A stretch of 51,462 nt of DNA from an uncultured Clostridium sp. (GCA_938036545.1 CALHQJ010000087.1:1-51462); one strand, 5' to 3'; shown: positions 25,183 to 34,286, counted from the first letter of the stretch. Translations and numbers: made by a program. The notes: a model not told the origin generated them from the sequence alone.

Positions 25183-26841
25183 CTATTCATAAGTTACAAC
25201 ATCCCAGACCGACGCCGGTTCAAATCCCAATTTCCAGCATCCGACTCCGCCCAGATCATTCTGGCGGATCACTTCCATCTTTAATTCCAAAGAGCGTTCT
25301 TCTTCCATCCACAAGTACTGAGTTCCGCCATCAATTCCTCTTTCTCCATAATACTGTCCCAAACTGTCCTGCCAATACAACTCTACCTGATTTTCTTCTA
25401 TCCAGTTTTTTGCTTTCTGGATTCCCATTGCCTCAGAAGTAATCTTTTTTCCATCATCTGTCTCTGTCCAAAGACGGGTATAAAACGGAATGGCATTGAT
25501 GACTTTTTCCTTCGGTACTTCTAAAAGAGTATTTTCAATCCCCTGTTTCACATAGTCAATAGAAGCCACGCTCCCTGGTTCTCCGCCTGCATAATGTTCG
25601 TCATATCCCATAATAATCACATAATCTGCCACAATTCCCTGTTCCGTCCTGTCATAAAAACGGTTATATGCAGCCGGCACATAATTATCTACGGACAATA
25701 TCAGACCATTATTGCGGCAGGCAACAGACATTTCTCTGATAAACTGCACATAGTGAGGGCCTGCACTTTCCTTCAGGCTTTCAAAATCCAGATTGTATCC
25801 GTCAAAGCCATAGGTTTTAGCCTCTGTCATCAGATTATCTATTAATTTCTTTCTTACTGATGTCTTAGACAGCAAGATTTCTGACTGTACCTCCTTGCTG
25901 AAGTTATCAATCAGCGCCCATACCTGCAATCCTGCTCCATGGGCTTTTTCTACATACTCTTTATCTGCCAGGCATTTATAACCGCCTTCATTATCTGTAA
26001 GCGCAAACCAGGTAGGACTGATAACATTGACCCCTTTCGTGTTTCCATAGTAGTTGTCAAAGGTACTATTTGCCTCTTTGGTCGTCACCTGATGCCACGC
26101 TAATACTACTTTTTCATCCAGAGCCAGCCTGGTATATTCCGGCTCCTGAAACCCGCTCTTAGGTGTGATCTCCTGAAGCTCTCCCAGGCGCTTATTCTCA
26201 ATATAGCCAATAAATCCATCCTGAGTACGGACTTTTGTCCATTTATCCATCTGTTCTAATACCTTTACCTGGCTGCCTGCCTCTGCCTGTGTGATAATCG
26301 GACTCTTAATGCCGCCTTTTTCCCTGATCATACTGTCTTTCTTCACTTCGGACCAATTTTCGCCAGTCCAGGTGTTATTAATGAACAGGCGTTTCGCCTC
26401 TCCACTGTCAAATGCGCCCAGGGCAATATCTGTATATGCTGCAACCATATTCAAAGAAACGTATACCTTTTCATCCGTTACCCAAAGGAGCGGATTACCG
26501 TCTTCTCCCATAGTAGTACAGTCTGCATAACGCACTTCATTTGGAAGGGCATAGGACAGAATTTTCTCTCCGCTATCCCAGTAAAAGCGCTTATTTAAGT
26601 TCTCATTTACCCACTCTAAAGGAAGATAGGTGGTTTCATTCAGATAAAGTCCCACTGTGTCCGACTGTTCCTCATTCAAAATCAATGCCACAGCATCTTC
26701 TTCAACCCCAAAGAAATCCGAAGCTTCCATCCATTCGTCCGAAGGGGTATATCGTTCTATTACCTGAACTCCCATATAACCGGCAACGATTAATATTAAT
26801 AATCCGATTGCAATAAACATGGGCAAAAGTCTCTTCATCAT
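25183..26841 (-). CDS. Secreted SH3-domain / GH18 family protein (SleL/YaaH-like)
   Basis: Predicted cell-envelope or spore glycosidase. The chosen ATG-ATG start follows GGAGGACGCTGGG. It has an N-terminal membrane anchor (about 6-28), a copper-amine-oxidase-N-like beta region, an SH3b domain (about 185-235, VKVLEQMDKWTKVRTQDGFI) and a GH18 barrel with the catalytic motif FDGYNLDFE. 552 residues. GH18 proteins of this layout cut GlcNAc linkages in spore cortex or act as germination enzymes; exact role inferred. The lipoprotein phosphoesterase follows directly. Confidence 0.85.
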   Translation of the reverse strand: MMKRLLPMFIAIGLLILIVAGYMGVQVIERYTPSDEWMEASDFFGVEEDAVALILNEEQSDTVGLYLNETTYLPLEWVNENLNKRFYWDSGEKILSYALPNEVRYADCTTMGEDGNPLLWVTDEKVYVSLNMVAAYTDIALGAFDSGEAKRLFINNTWTGENWSEVKKDSMIREKGGIKSPIITQAEAGSQVKVLEQMDKWTKVRTQDGFIGYIENKRLGELQEITPKSGFQEPEYTRLALDEKVVLAWHQVTTKEANSTFDNYYGNTKGVNVISPTWFALTDNEGGYKCLADKEYVEKAHGAGLQVWALIDNFSKEVQSEILLSKTSVRKKLIDNLMTEAKTYGFDGYNLDFESLKESAGPHYVQFIREMSVACRNNGLILSVDNYVPAAYNRFYDRTEQGIVADYVIIMGYDEHYAGGEPGSVASIDYVKQGIENTLLEVPKEKVINAIPFYTRLWTETDDGKKITSEAMGIQKAKNWIEENQVELYWQDSLGQYYGERGIDGGTQYLWMEEERSLELKMEVIRQNDLGGVGCWKLGFEPASVWDVVTYE

Positions 26842-26992
26842 CCCAGCGTCCTCCAGCAACACTATAGTTAGCATTATTATATCACACCTTATCACCCAAT
26901 CCTAATTAAATTTTCATTACATATCCCATCCCATCAGCTTCCAAACAGGCTGAGGCGGCATCGCTGACGTTCCCTCCCAAATGTTCTGTTTT

Positions 26993-27232
26993 CTACTTTC
27001 CCAAATAGATTCTGTCAAATCGGATTTCCTTTAAGCAGCCTTCATCTGCACCTACATAATCTCCCATATAAAATCCACCGTCCTCCCTGGTTTCAAAAAT
27101 CTTGCACCATTCCGTTTCTGTACTTAATTTCCCATCAATATAAATGGGAATTCCCCTGTTATAGTAACGCTTCAGTCCTTCCAGATACCGCTGCTGCTGA
27201 CGCGCCTTTTCATTTTCCCTGCTTTCCCCCAT
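26993..27232 (-). CDS. Small hypothetical protein
   Basis: 79 residues, highly charged N-terminus (ESRENEKARQQQRYLEGLKR), then a compact region with GIPIYIDGK, WCKIFE and MGDYVGADEG. No TM or signal. The ATG at 27232 has AAGGAGG further up and AAAGGGG close; longer readings lack a site. Not recognised. It sits 118 bp after the P-loop-like gene and may belong to the kinase locus. Confidence 0.6.
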   Translation of the reverse strand: MGESRENEKARQQQRYLEGLKRYYNRGIPIYIDGKLSTETEWCKIFETREDGGFYMGDYVGADEGCLKEIRFDRIYLGK

Positions 27233-27350
27233 AATACCCCTTTGTCCTCCTTTCCCTGTCTTTCTATATATGGCTGCTGGTAAAACAAGGACTGTCAAGG
27301 AGTTTTTACCTCTATTTTGTGACATATTATAAAATCCCGTTGTCCTTATT

Positions 27351-27917
27351 TTACCGGAACAGCCGCCCAAACAGGCTGATTGTTTCCTTGGTAACTCCAT
27401 AGGCATCCTGTGTATAAGGAACTCTCTCTATGGAAATCTTCACCTGCTTCTCTGCTGCTATTCTGGCTTCCTCGCTGCCAAAAGTGCAGAAATAATGCCA
27501 GCCTTCTTTTGGCTGCTTTCTTTCCCTCAGCAAGGGCATATAGGTTTCTGACTGCCACTCGCTAAACGATCCAATTATCAGCTTTTTGCTGCAGCGGATC
27601 AAATCTGCTCTTCTTCCCTCTTTTTCCCTGCCGCAGTCCAATAAAACCACCTGACAGTCTCCAGACATACACTGAATCAGCGTTTCATTATCTGCTCTTG
27701 GAAAATAGCTGGCTCCCAGGATTGCATATCGGTCTCTCGGCTGTTTGAGCCCTAAACACTGAACGCCAAATCTGTCAAAATCTCCATGGTTGTTCCACTC
27801 TAAGACTGCTGTTTTCCTGTGTTTCACGCCAGTCAGGTAATTGGCAAGCAAAAGCGTCAGATGAGTTGTCCCTATTCCAGTTCCTGCCCCAAGAATCCCT
27901 ATGGTTTCTTTTTCAAT
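27351..27917 (-). CDS. P-loop-like protein following the Ser/Thr kinase; non-standard start
   Basis: The frame opens at about 27945 and runs to 27351, but has no ATG or GTG, and its first TTG (27851) would remove the motif GILGAGTGIGTTHLTLLLAN. The earliest plausible start is ATT at 27917, overlapping the kinase end by 19 bp, or entry by a -1 shift from the kinase frame at TTGAAAAAGAAA. The N-terminus looks like a MinD/ParA P-loop that lacks the Walker Lys. The rest contains VVLLDCGREKEG and KLIIGSFSEWQSE, as in CpaE/ParA relatives. The same GIG-THL motif occurs in the second half of the kinase. Function unknown. Confidence 0.6.
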   Translation of the reverse strand: MEKETIGILGAGTGIGTTHLTLLLANYLTGVKHRKTAVLEWNNHGDFDRFGVQCLGLKQPRDRYAILGASYFPRADNETLIQCMSGDCQVVLLDCGREKEGRRADLIRCSKKLIIGSFSEWQSETYMPLLRERKQPKEGWHYFCTFGSEEARIAAEKQVKISIERVPYTQDAYGVTKETISLFGRLFR

Positions 27918-29338
27918 AAATCTCTTATTCTTAAAAACAGATTTCTCCTATCAGCTCCTTCCGTTTGCATCAGACTGCTCCATAAACCGCTGTAAAAGCG
28001 TTCTGCTTCCTTATTCGGCTTGAAAGCCTTTGGGAAATAAGGCATGGACATAATCTGGTATTCCATCCCTTTCCGGACACAGCAGGGTAACGTTCTTTTT
28101 TCTAAAAAATTAAAAATAAGAATCAGCCCTGATACCCCCAGTTCCGCTACAGCACGGCTGTTATCCATTCGGTTATAGCACTTTCCTCCACATACGCACA
28201 GAAGGTATTTGTAACGGAAATCTGCCGTTTCATAATCCCTTGCTGCTGCCCTGCAGTCTGTACCATAGTCTCGGATATGTACTGGAAAAAATCCGGAATC
28301 CTTTAACCGTACCTGAGGACCATATTGAGGGAGCAGCCTCCATGATCCGACATGACAGATTCCACAGCTATCCGGCTCTGCATGAGCCTGTTCTGCTAAA
28401 AAGGTTCCATGTCCCGACTGGTTGTACTCTTCGTAAAGATTGGGAATCCCCCACTTCCAGAGACAGGATGACAGTCCTAATGCCAGATGAGTCGCTCCTA
28501 TACCCGGAGCGCTTCCTACAATAGATACAATTCGAGAGACATCAGAATTTTCTTGAGATGACCATGGTTCTGCTTCCCGCAAGGCTTCCAGCCTCAATTG
28601 TACTTCCATGGCCGTTTTGGGCCGTTTGTCCCTGCTGTTTAAACAGTCGCGCACTACTTTTCCCAGCCCCCGTCCTAATGTCATATCCCAGTCCGCTAAA
28701 GACGCCTGTACGGCGCTCTCCGGCAATTGTCCGGTCGCCAGATAGAATAGAAGCACACCAATGGCATAGATATCTGTTCGCTCGTCTAAGGGTTCTCCTG
28801 TGTACTGTTCCGGAGCGGCGCATCCGGGCGTTCCGCAGCGAAATCGGGATACGCTGGCCTGGGTTCGGTAATTTGCATTTCCAAAATCTACCAGCTTAAT
28901 CGTTCCGCGGCTTAACAAAAGATTTTTGGGCTGTAAATCCAGGTACAAAATGGGATCTTTTCCTGCAGAATGCAGGTACTGTACCAGGCTGCATATCTGT
29001 ATTCCATAATGGATTACCATGCTCCTGGTGAGATTACTCTGGCGCAATACCAGAGCATTTAAAGATTCTCCTTCAAGAAATTCTTCGATAAGATAACAAT
29101 GAGTATTCGTTTCTTCAATATCATATATAACAGGAATTGACGGATGGTGAAGATCTTTCATAATCAGCGCTTCCTGCAAAAACTGGCTGTAATCGGTATC
29201 TGCCTTGGAAACTTCCTTAATTGCCCGATACTCTCCCAATCCTTCATGCCTTGCCAGGTAAACGGTTCCTGTCCGCCCTTTCCCAATCGTGCGGCATATG
29301 CGGTATTTTCCAAACAGAACAGTATCCCCATTGTCCAC
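27899..29338 (-). CDS. Hanks-type Ser/Thr kinase with C-terminal P-loop-like domain
   Basis: 479 residues, cytoplasmic. Kinase domain (about 9-265): GKGRTGTVYLAR, the Lys in RAIKEVSK, catalytic loop YLDLQPKNLL (Asp kept, HRD changed to YLD), KLVDFGNAN and APEQYTGEPLDERTDIYAIG. From about 270 a second domain starts with IVSIVGSAPGIGATHLALGL, a MinD/ParA-like P-loop without the Walker Lys. It has no PASTA repeats or TM helix. The GTG start overlaps its ribosome site AGGAGG, so the exact start is uncertain. A consensus promoter precedes it. Possibly a regulator of a secretion or pilus system, but nothing of that kind is in view. Confidence 0.8.
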   Translation of the reverse strand: MDNGDTVLFGKYRICRTIGKGRTGTVYLARHEGLGEYRAIKEVSKADTDYSQFLQEALIMKDLHHPSIPVIYDIEETNTHCYLIEEFLEGESLNALVLRQSNLTRSMVIHYGIQICSLVQYLHSAGKDPILYLDLQPKNLLLSRGTIKLVDFGNANYRTQASVSRFRCGTPGCAAPEQYTGEPLDERTDIYAIGVLLFYLATGQLPESAVQASLADWDMTLGRGLGKVVRDCLNSRDKRPKTAMEVQLRLEALREAEPWSSQENSDVSRIVSIVGSAPGIGATHLALGLSSCLWKWGIPNLYEEYNQSGHGTFLAEQAHAEPDSCGICHVGSWRLLPQYGPQVRLKDSGFFPVHIRDYGTDCRAAARDYETADFRYKYLLCVCGGKCYNRMDNSRAVAELGVSGLILIFNFLEKRTLPCCVRKGMEYQIMSMPYFPKAFKPNKEAERFYSGLWSSLMQTEGADRRNLFLRIRDLLKKKP

Positions 29339-29367
29339 CTCCTTTTCTGATGTCGTCTCTGGAACCC

Positions 29368-29396
29368 ATTATAATATAGGACTTCCCATTGTTCAA
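29368..29396 (-). promoter_or_regulatory. Promoter of the kinase gene
   Basis: Minus strand: TTGAAC, 17-bp spacer, TATAAT. Confidence 0.75.
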
Positions 29397-29480
29397 TGTA
29401 ATAGACTTTTTTAGACTTTTGAAATTTTTCTGCACTCTGCCAAACTGATACGATATTTTTTAATTTTCTTCACATAGTAA

Positions 29481-29510
29481 TTGATATTTTATGATAAAAT
29501 ATAGTATAGT
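29481..29510 (+). promoter_or_regulatory. Promoter of mecA
   Basis: TTGATA, 18-bp spacer, TATAGT, with an AT-rich surround and a leader of about 70 nt. Confidence 0.5.
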
Positions 29511-29587
29511 TATAGTAAAGATGCAGTATTTGCGGCAAATTGCCTGTACGCAGTTTTAATTTAGTTTAAGATAGGAAGTGACTTTCC

Positions 29588-30313
29588 ATGAAAATAGAAC
29601 GTATTAATGAAAACCAGATCCGCTGCACCCTTACCAGCTTTGATTTAAGTGTGCGCAATTTAAATTTAAGTGAGTTGGCATATGGCAGTGAAAAAGCCAG
29701 AAAATTATTCCGCGAAATGATTCAGAAAGCTTCTAACGAAGTGGGATTTGAGGCCGAGGACATTCCTCTAATGGTAGAGGCCATTCCTCTTTCCGATGAA
29801 AGCGTCATGCTGGTAATTACAAAAGTCGAGGACCCAGAAGAATTGGACACTCGTTTTTCCAAGTTTTCCCCTTCTAAAGAGGATGCAAGTTCTCTTTTTA
29901 ATAATTTTGCATCAGAACTGTTAGAAGGAGCAGACGACATTTTAGATTTGCTTCAGGGCCTGAATCCGTCCAAAGCATCTTTACCAGATGCTTCTAAAAA
30001 GGAAGAACCGGCAGATTCTGCCCAGACCTTCCGCATTTTCACATTCCCTAAGCTGGATCTGATCAGCGAAGCTGCCAGGGCTGTAGGAGGACAATTTTCC
30101 GGTGAAAGCATTCTTTACAAAAAGCCGGTAGACGGCCCTTATTTTCTGGTGCTAAAAAAGCCCATGGATTCTGCAGACTTCAACCGCATCTGCAATACCA
30201 TGGCTGAGTATGGTGCAAAAATCCGTCACGATTATGCCACTGAATCCTACTATGCAGAGCATTATGAGGTATTGATTCCGGATAATGCCCTCCAGATACT
30301 GGCCGGATTATAA
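29588..30313 (+). CDS. mecA: Adaptor protein MecA
   Basis: ClpC adaptor that delivers substrates to ClpCP. The 241 residues show the N-terminal target-binding domain (MKIERINENQIRCTLTSFDL) and C-terminal ClpC-binding domain (FPKLDLISEAARAV, DGPYFLVLKKP, EYGAKI) joined by an acidic/Ser linker (about 95-145). Length matches the family. Single gene with its own promoter and terminator. Confidence 0.93.
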   Translation: MKIERINENQIRCTLTSFDLSVRNLNLSELAYGSEKARKLFREMIQKASNEVGFEAEDIPLMVEAIPLSDESVMLVITKVEDPEELDTRFSKFSPSKEDASSLFNNFASELLEGADDILDLLQGLNPSKASLPDASKKEEPADSAQTFRIFTFPKLDLISEAARAVGGQFSGESILYKKPVDGPYFLVLKKPMDSADFNRICNTMAEYGAKIRHDYATESYYAEHYEVLIPDNALQILAGL

Positions 30314-30319
30314 AAAATT

Positions 30320-30343
30320 AAGGGACTGCATTTGCAGTCCCTT
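30320..30343. terminator. Bidirectional terminator between mecA and the DUF1858 gene
   Basis: Perfect stem AAGGGACTGC / GCAGTCCCTT with a 4-base loop. On the minus strand it is followed by AATTTTTT; the plus-strand T-run is poor. Confidence 0.7.
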
Positions 30344-30371
30344 AGCATTTAACCTTATATAGAACGATATC

Positions 30372-30575
30372 TTAGCCTCTGGTTGCCAGAATCTCGTTAA
30401 TTCCTGCTACCAGCGCATCACAGTTAATTCCATGAACCATGCAGGCTTCCTCTAAAGACTCGCCCTGAGAAGATGGGCATCCTAAGCAGTGCATGCCAGC
30501 TCTCATTAAAATTGGAGCGATGCAGTCGTCTACCTGAATCAATTCGCCGATTAACATATCTTTATTAATTAACAT
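30372..30575 (-). CDS. DUF1858 domain protein
   Basis: 67-residue cytoplasmic protein with the DUF1858 pattern [28 protein letters not shown] and CMVHGIN. The CLGC pair suggests redox or metal binding; these proteins are common in anaerobes and are thought to be redox-linked. ATG chosen for AGGAGG 8 bp upstream. Divergent from the pyruvate formate-lyase operon. Confidence 0.85.
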   Translation of the reverse strand: MLINKDMLIGELIQVDDCIAPILMRAGMHCLGCPSSQGESLEEACMVHGINCDALVAGINEILATRG

Positions 30576-30649
30576 GAATTTTTCCTCCTTATAGTGTGCT
30601 ATGTACAATATAACACCTTTATAAGTATTTGGCAAGGAGCAATCTTTGA

Positions 30650-30678
30650 CTGTTCAGCATATTTTGCGGCTGTTCAGC
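30650..30678. repeat. Direct repeat CTGTTCAGC upstream of the PFL promoter
   Basis: Two copies of CTGTTCAGC start 20 bp apart (about two helical turns), roughly 75-105 bp upstream of the -35 of the pfl promoter. Could be an activator or repressor site; unproven. Confidence 0.35.
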
Positions 30679-30753
30679 CGTGAATTTTTGCACGGTTGGA
30701 CTGTTACTGTATTTTTGTTCCTTATTTTAAACACAAAATTTTTCCATATCGTC

Positions 30754-30782
30754 TTGACATGTATACAGTATTTTTATAAAAT
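30754..30782 (+). promoter_or_regulatory. Strong promoter of the split-PFL operon
   Basis: TTGACA, 17-bp spacer, TAAAAT, with TATAGGAGG ahead of the pflB start. Confidence 0.8.
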
Positions 30783-30834
30783 ATCGGCGTAAACTAATAA
30801 TAAACTTTTACAGGATTTTATATAGGAGGAACTT

Positions 30835-32889
30835 ATGAGACCAGAATGGAATACCTTTCACCCAGGCGTCTGGGAGAGAGAAATTAATGTTCGCGACTTC
30901 ATTCAGAAAAACTACACACCTTATGACGGCGATGACTCCTTTTTAGCCGGACCAACCCAGAATACCCAGGATTTATGGGCACAGGTTATGGACCTTTCTG
31001 AACAGGAGAGAAAAGCTGGCGGCGTGCTGGATATGGATACAAAGATTATCTCAACCATCACCTCCCATGGTCCAGGATATTTAAACAAAGATAAAGAAAC
31101 TATTGTAGGCTTCCAGACAGACAAGCCTTTCAAGCGTTCTCTTCAGCCTTACGGCGGTATCCGCATGGCAGTAAAGGCTTGCCAGGATAATGGTTATGAG
31201 GTTGATCCGGAAATCGTTGAGTTCTTCACCAAGCACAGAAAAACTCACAATGCCGGTGTATTTGACGCTTATACTCCTGAAATGCGTGCTTGCCGTTCCA
31301 GCCACATTATCACCGGTCTTCCGGATGCATATGGCCGTGGACGTATCATCGGTGACTACCGCAGAGTTGCTCTGTATGGTGTTGACCGTCTGATCGAGGA
31401 CAAGACTGAGCAGAAAAATACTACCCGTACCATTATGTACTCTGACGTAATCAGAGAGCGTGAGGAATTATCCGAGCAGATCCGTGCTCTGGAAGAGTTA
31501 AAAGAACTGGGTAAGATTTACGGCTATGATATTTCCAAGCCAGCAACTGACGTTAAAGAAGCTATCCAGTGGATGTATTTCGGTTACCTGGCTGCTGTTA
31601 AGGAGCAGAACGGTGCTGCTATGTCCTTAGGACGTACTTCTACCTTTATTGATATTTATGCAGAGCGTGACTTAAAGTCCGGAAAATATACCGAAGAACA
31701 GATTCAGGAATTTGTTGACCACTTCATTATGAAGCTGCGTCTTGTAAAATTCGCACGTACTCCTGAGTACAATGAATTATTCTCCGGCGACCCAACCTGG
31801 GTTACTGAATCCATCGGTGGTGTAGGTATCGACGGACGCCACATGGTTACCAAGATGTCCTTCCGTTATCTGCATACTCTGCAGAACTTAGGTACTGCTC
31901 CAGAGCCAAACTTAACTGTTCTCTGGTCTACCAAACTGCCTATGAACTTTAAGCGTTTCTGTGCAAAGACCTCTATCGAGTCTTCTTCCATCCAGTATGA
32001 GAATGACGACCTGATGAGAGTAACCCATGGAGATGACTACGCAATCGCATGCTGCGTATCTTCCATGAGAGTTGGTAAAGAAATGCAGTTCTTCGGCGCA
32101 CGTGCAAACCTGGCTAAGTGCTTATTATACGCAATCAACGGCGGTGTTGACGAGATTACGAAAAAGCAGGTTGGTCCGAAGTACCGCCCAATCACTTCCG
32201 AGTACCTGGATTACGACGAGGTTATGGACAAGTATAAAGACATGATGAAGTGGCTGGCTCGTGTTTATGTAAATGCTTTAAATATCATTCATTACAACCA
32301 CGACCGTTACTGCTACGAGCGTATCCAGATGGCTCTTCACGATAAGAAGGTTACCAGATGGTTTGCTACCGGTATTGCCGGATTATCTGTTGTAGCTGAC
32401 TCCTTATCTGCAATTAAGTATGCAAAGGTTAAGACCATCCGTGATGAGAATGGTGTTGTTGTTGATTACGAAGTAGAAGGCGACTTCCCGAAATACGGCA
32501 ACAACGATGACCGTGTTGATGAAATTGCCAGCGACTTAGTTCATACTTTTATGAATTATGTAAAGGGAAATCACACCTACCGCGGCGGTATTCCTACAAC
32601 TTCCATCTTGACAATTACCTCTAATGTAGTATATGGTAAGAATACCGGATCTACTCCTGACGGAAGAAAGGCTGGCGAGGCATTTGCACCTGGTGCTAAC
32701 CCAATGCACCGCAGAGACAGCCATGGCGCTGTTGCTTCTCTGGCTTCCGTTGCAAAGCTTCCATTTAAGGATGCTCAGGACGGTATTTCCAACACCTTCT
32801 CCATCATTCCAGGCGCTCTTGGAAAAGACGACCAGGTATTTGCCGGAGATTTAGATGTTGAACTGGATTTAGGTCTGGACGAAGAATAA
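30835..32889 (+). CDS. pflB: Pyruvate formate-lyase core lacking the glycyl-radical domain
   Basis: Converts pyruvate plus CoA to acetyl-CoA plus formate. The 684 residues cover the PFL barrel: substrate residues in [10 protein letters not shown] and [20 protein letters not shown], and the catalytic Cys pair in AIACCVSS (406-407, equal to E. coli C418-C419). It ends at [15 protein letters not shown] plus a short acidic tail ([14 protein letters not shown]) and a TAA, just where E. coli PFL (760 residues) would enter its glycine-radical domain. That domain is encoded by two following small genes, each with its own ribosome site and in a different frame. The codon composition is regular and the core has no frameshift. 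Confidence 0.95.
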   Translation: MRPEWNTFHPGVWEREINVRDFIQKNYTPYDGDDSFLAGPTQNTQDLWAQVMDLSEQERKAGGVLDMDTKIISTITSHGPGYLNKDKETIVGFQTDKPFKRSLQPYGGIRMAVKACQDNGYEVDPEIVEFFTKHRKTHNAGVFDAYTPEMRACRSSHIITGLPDAYGRGRIIGDYRRVALYGVDRLIEDKTEQKNTTRTIMYSDVIREREELSEQIRALEELKELGKIYGYDISKPATDVKEAIQWMYFGYLAAVKEQNGAAMSLGRTSTFIDIYAERDLKSGKYTEEQIQEFVDHFIMKLRLVKFARTPEYNELFSGDPTWVTESIGGVGIDGRHMVTKMSFRYLHTLQNLGTAPEPNLTVLWSTKLPMNFKRFCAKTSIESSSIQYENDDLMRVTHGDDYAIACCVSSMRVGKEMQFFGARANLAKCLLYAINGGVDEITKKQVGPKYRPITSEYLDYDEVMDKYKDMMKWLARVYVNALNIIHYNHDRYCYERIQMALHDKKVTRWFATGIAGLSVVADSLSAIKYAKVKTIRDENGVVVDYEVEGDFPKYGNNDDRVDEIASDLVHTFMNYVKGNHTYRGGIPTTSILTITSNVVYGKNTGSTPDGRKAGEAFAPGANPMHRRDSHGAVASLASVAKLPFKDAQDGISNTFSIIPGALGKDDQVFAGDLDVELDLGLDEE

Positions 32890-32924
32890 TACTATTAAGT
32901 TCCCATTCTGAACAGGAGGTTTCT

Positions 32925-33143
32925 ATGGAAGATAAAAGCGTTGATGAGTTAATCGCTATGATTGACGGTTTTATGACTGAAGGCGGCGGACACATGAATG
33001 TCCGAGTAGCAAATGACGGCAGTGTTCACACAGACACAGCTTCTGTACAGATGACGACAATGAACTCCCTGGACTGCGCAGACGGCAATATGGCCTGCAA
33101 GGTTCCCACCCTTTTTGAAGGAATGGACAGGGACGAAGATTAA
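32925..33143 (+). CDS. Truncated radical-domain-like protein without the radical glycine
   Basis: 72-residue acidic protein lying 35 bp after pflB with an AGGAGG ribosome site. Residues 6-28 ([20 protein letters not shown] onward) parallel residues 9-31 of the next gene and the start of the PFL radical domain, but the protein then diverges and never reaches a [13 protein letters not shown] loop. It has two Cys (51, 58) and an acidic tail. It cannot carry a glycyl radical of the PFL type. Possible roles are a structural partner of the open radical-domain site, a regulator, or a decayed duplicate. No known name recognised. Confidence 0.75.
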   Translation: MEDKSVDELIAMIDGFMTEGGGHMNVRVANDGSVHTDTASVQMTTMNSLDCADGNMACKVPTLFEGMDRDED

Positions 33144-33163
33144 AAATTAAGGAGGATTTCACT

Positions 33164-33409
33164 ATGACACACGCAAGCGAATCTCAAATTGATAACCTGG
33201 TTTCCATGTTAGATGGCTATGCTTCCGAAGGCGGCCACCACTTAAATGTAAATGTATTCACCAAAGAGACTCTGTTAGATGCGCAGGCTCATCCAGAAAA
33301 ATATCCTCAGCTTACTGTTCGTGTTTCTGGTTATGCTGTAAACTTTAACAAGCTGACCAAAGCTCAGCAGGATGAAGTTATTTCCAGAACTTTCCATGAG
33401 GAAATCTAA
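33164..33409 (+). CDS. Stand-alone glycyl-radical domain of PFL (GrcA-like)
   Basis: 81 residues equal to the C-terminal domain of [34 protein letters not shown] with the radical Gly at 56, and the ending [18 protein letters not shown]. It has its own AAGGAGG site and starts 20 bp after the preceding gene. It should dock on the 684-residue core and be activated by PflA. The resemblance is to E. coli GrcA/YfiD, which rescues oxygen-cleaved PFL, but here it seems to be the only radical domain next to the core. Followed by a terminator. Confidence 0.92.
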   Translation: MTHASESQIDNLVSMLDGYASEGGHHLNVNVFTKETLLDAQAHPEKYPQLTVRVSGYAVNFNKLTKAQQDEVISRTFHEEI

Positions 33410-33455
33410 AAAATATGCGTCTAATATCGTTTGATACATGCAGACGCTAACTCCA

Positions 33456-33491
33456 CAGGGCGCTGCATTTGCAGCGCCCTGTTTTATTTTC
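33456..33491 (+). terminator. Terminator after the stand-alone radical domain
   Basis: Perfect 11-bp stem CAGGGCGCTGC / GCAGCGCCCTG, loop ATTT, then TTTTATTTT. It separates the pfl structural genes from pflA, so pflA gets either readthrough or a separate weak promoter. Confidence 0.85.
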
Positions 33492-33527
33492 ATATTGTTT
33501 TAACTGACATCATTTAGGAGGGGTTCT

Positions 33528-34286
33528 ATGTTAGCTCACGTTCATTCCATTGAAAGCTTTGGCACCGTAGACGGTCCCGGCGTCCGCTTTGTCGTATTCT
33601 TAAAAGGCTGTCCTATGCGCTGCCAGTACTGCCATAACCCTGATACATGGGCTGTAGGCGGCGGCACAGATATGAGCGCAGAAGAAATTTTGGAAGAATA
33701 CGAGAAAACCAAACACTTTTATACCCAAGGCGGCCTTACGGTCACCGGAGGCGAACCCCTGGTTCAGATCGACTTTGTTATTGAACTGTTTGAAAAGGCC
33801 CATAAGAAAAACATTCACACCTGTCTGGATACGTCCGGTATCACATTCCGTCCGGACAATCCAGAGATTCTGAAAAAATTTGATCGCCTGATGGCTGTAA
33901 CGGATCTGGTAATGCTGGATATTAAACACATTGATCCGGAAAAGCATCTGGAAATCTGCAAACAGCCCCAGGAACCGGTTCTGGCCTTTGCCCGTTATCT
34001 GGATCTCCATTCCATTCCCGTTTGGATTCGCCACGTAGTTGTCCCTGGATTATCCGATGATGAAGCAGATTTAGAGCGTCTTGGCGAATTTGTCGGCACT
34101 CTTCATAACGTAAAGGCTCTGGACGTACTTCCTTACCACAACATGGGAAAATCCAAATATCACCAGCTTGGTATCCCTTATGCTCTGGAAGATACAAAGC
34201 CTCTGCCAAAAGAAAAAGCTGTCTGGGCCAGACAAATTATTTTAAATGGTATCCGTAAACAGCGTCTTTCTGATGCCCAAAACTAA
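33528..34286 (+). CDS. pflA: Pyruvate formate-lyase activating enzyme
   Basis: Radical SAM enzyme that abstracts hydrogen from the PFL glycine. The 252 residues show DGPGVRFVVFLKGC near the start, the iron-sulfur motif C-x3-C-x2-C in GCPMRCQYCHNPDTW, the SAM motif VTGGEPLVQ, and DVLPYHNMGKSKY near the end. Well-formed ribosome site TAGGAGGGG. Supports an active, anaerobic PFL system acting on the separate radical domain. Confidence 0.96.
   Translation: MLAHVHSIESFGTVDGPGVRFVVFLKGCPMRCQYCHNPDTWAVGGGTDMSAEEILEEYEKTKHFYTQGGLTVTGGEPLVQIDFVIELFEKAHKKNIHTCLDTSGITFRPDNPEILKKFDRLMAVTDLVMLDIKHIDPEKHLEICKQPQEPVLAFARYLDLHSIPVWIRHVVVPGLSDDEADLERLGEFVGTLHNVKALDVLPYHNMGKSKYHQLGIPYALEDTKPLPKEKAVWARQIILNGIRKQRLSDAQN

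Noticed and set aside
30835..33409. Programmed frameshifting joining the PFL pieces
   Set aside because: Each piece ends and starts with gaps of 20-35 bp and has its own ribosome site; no slippery site spans the gaps.
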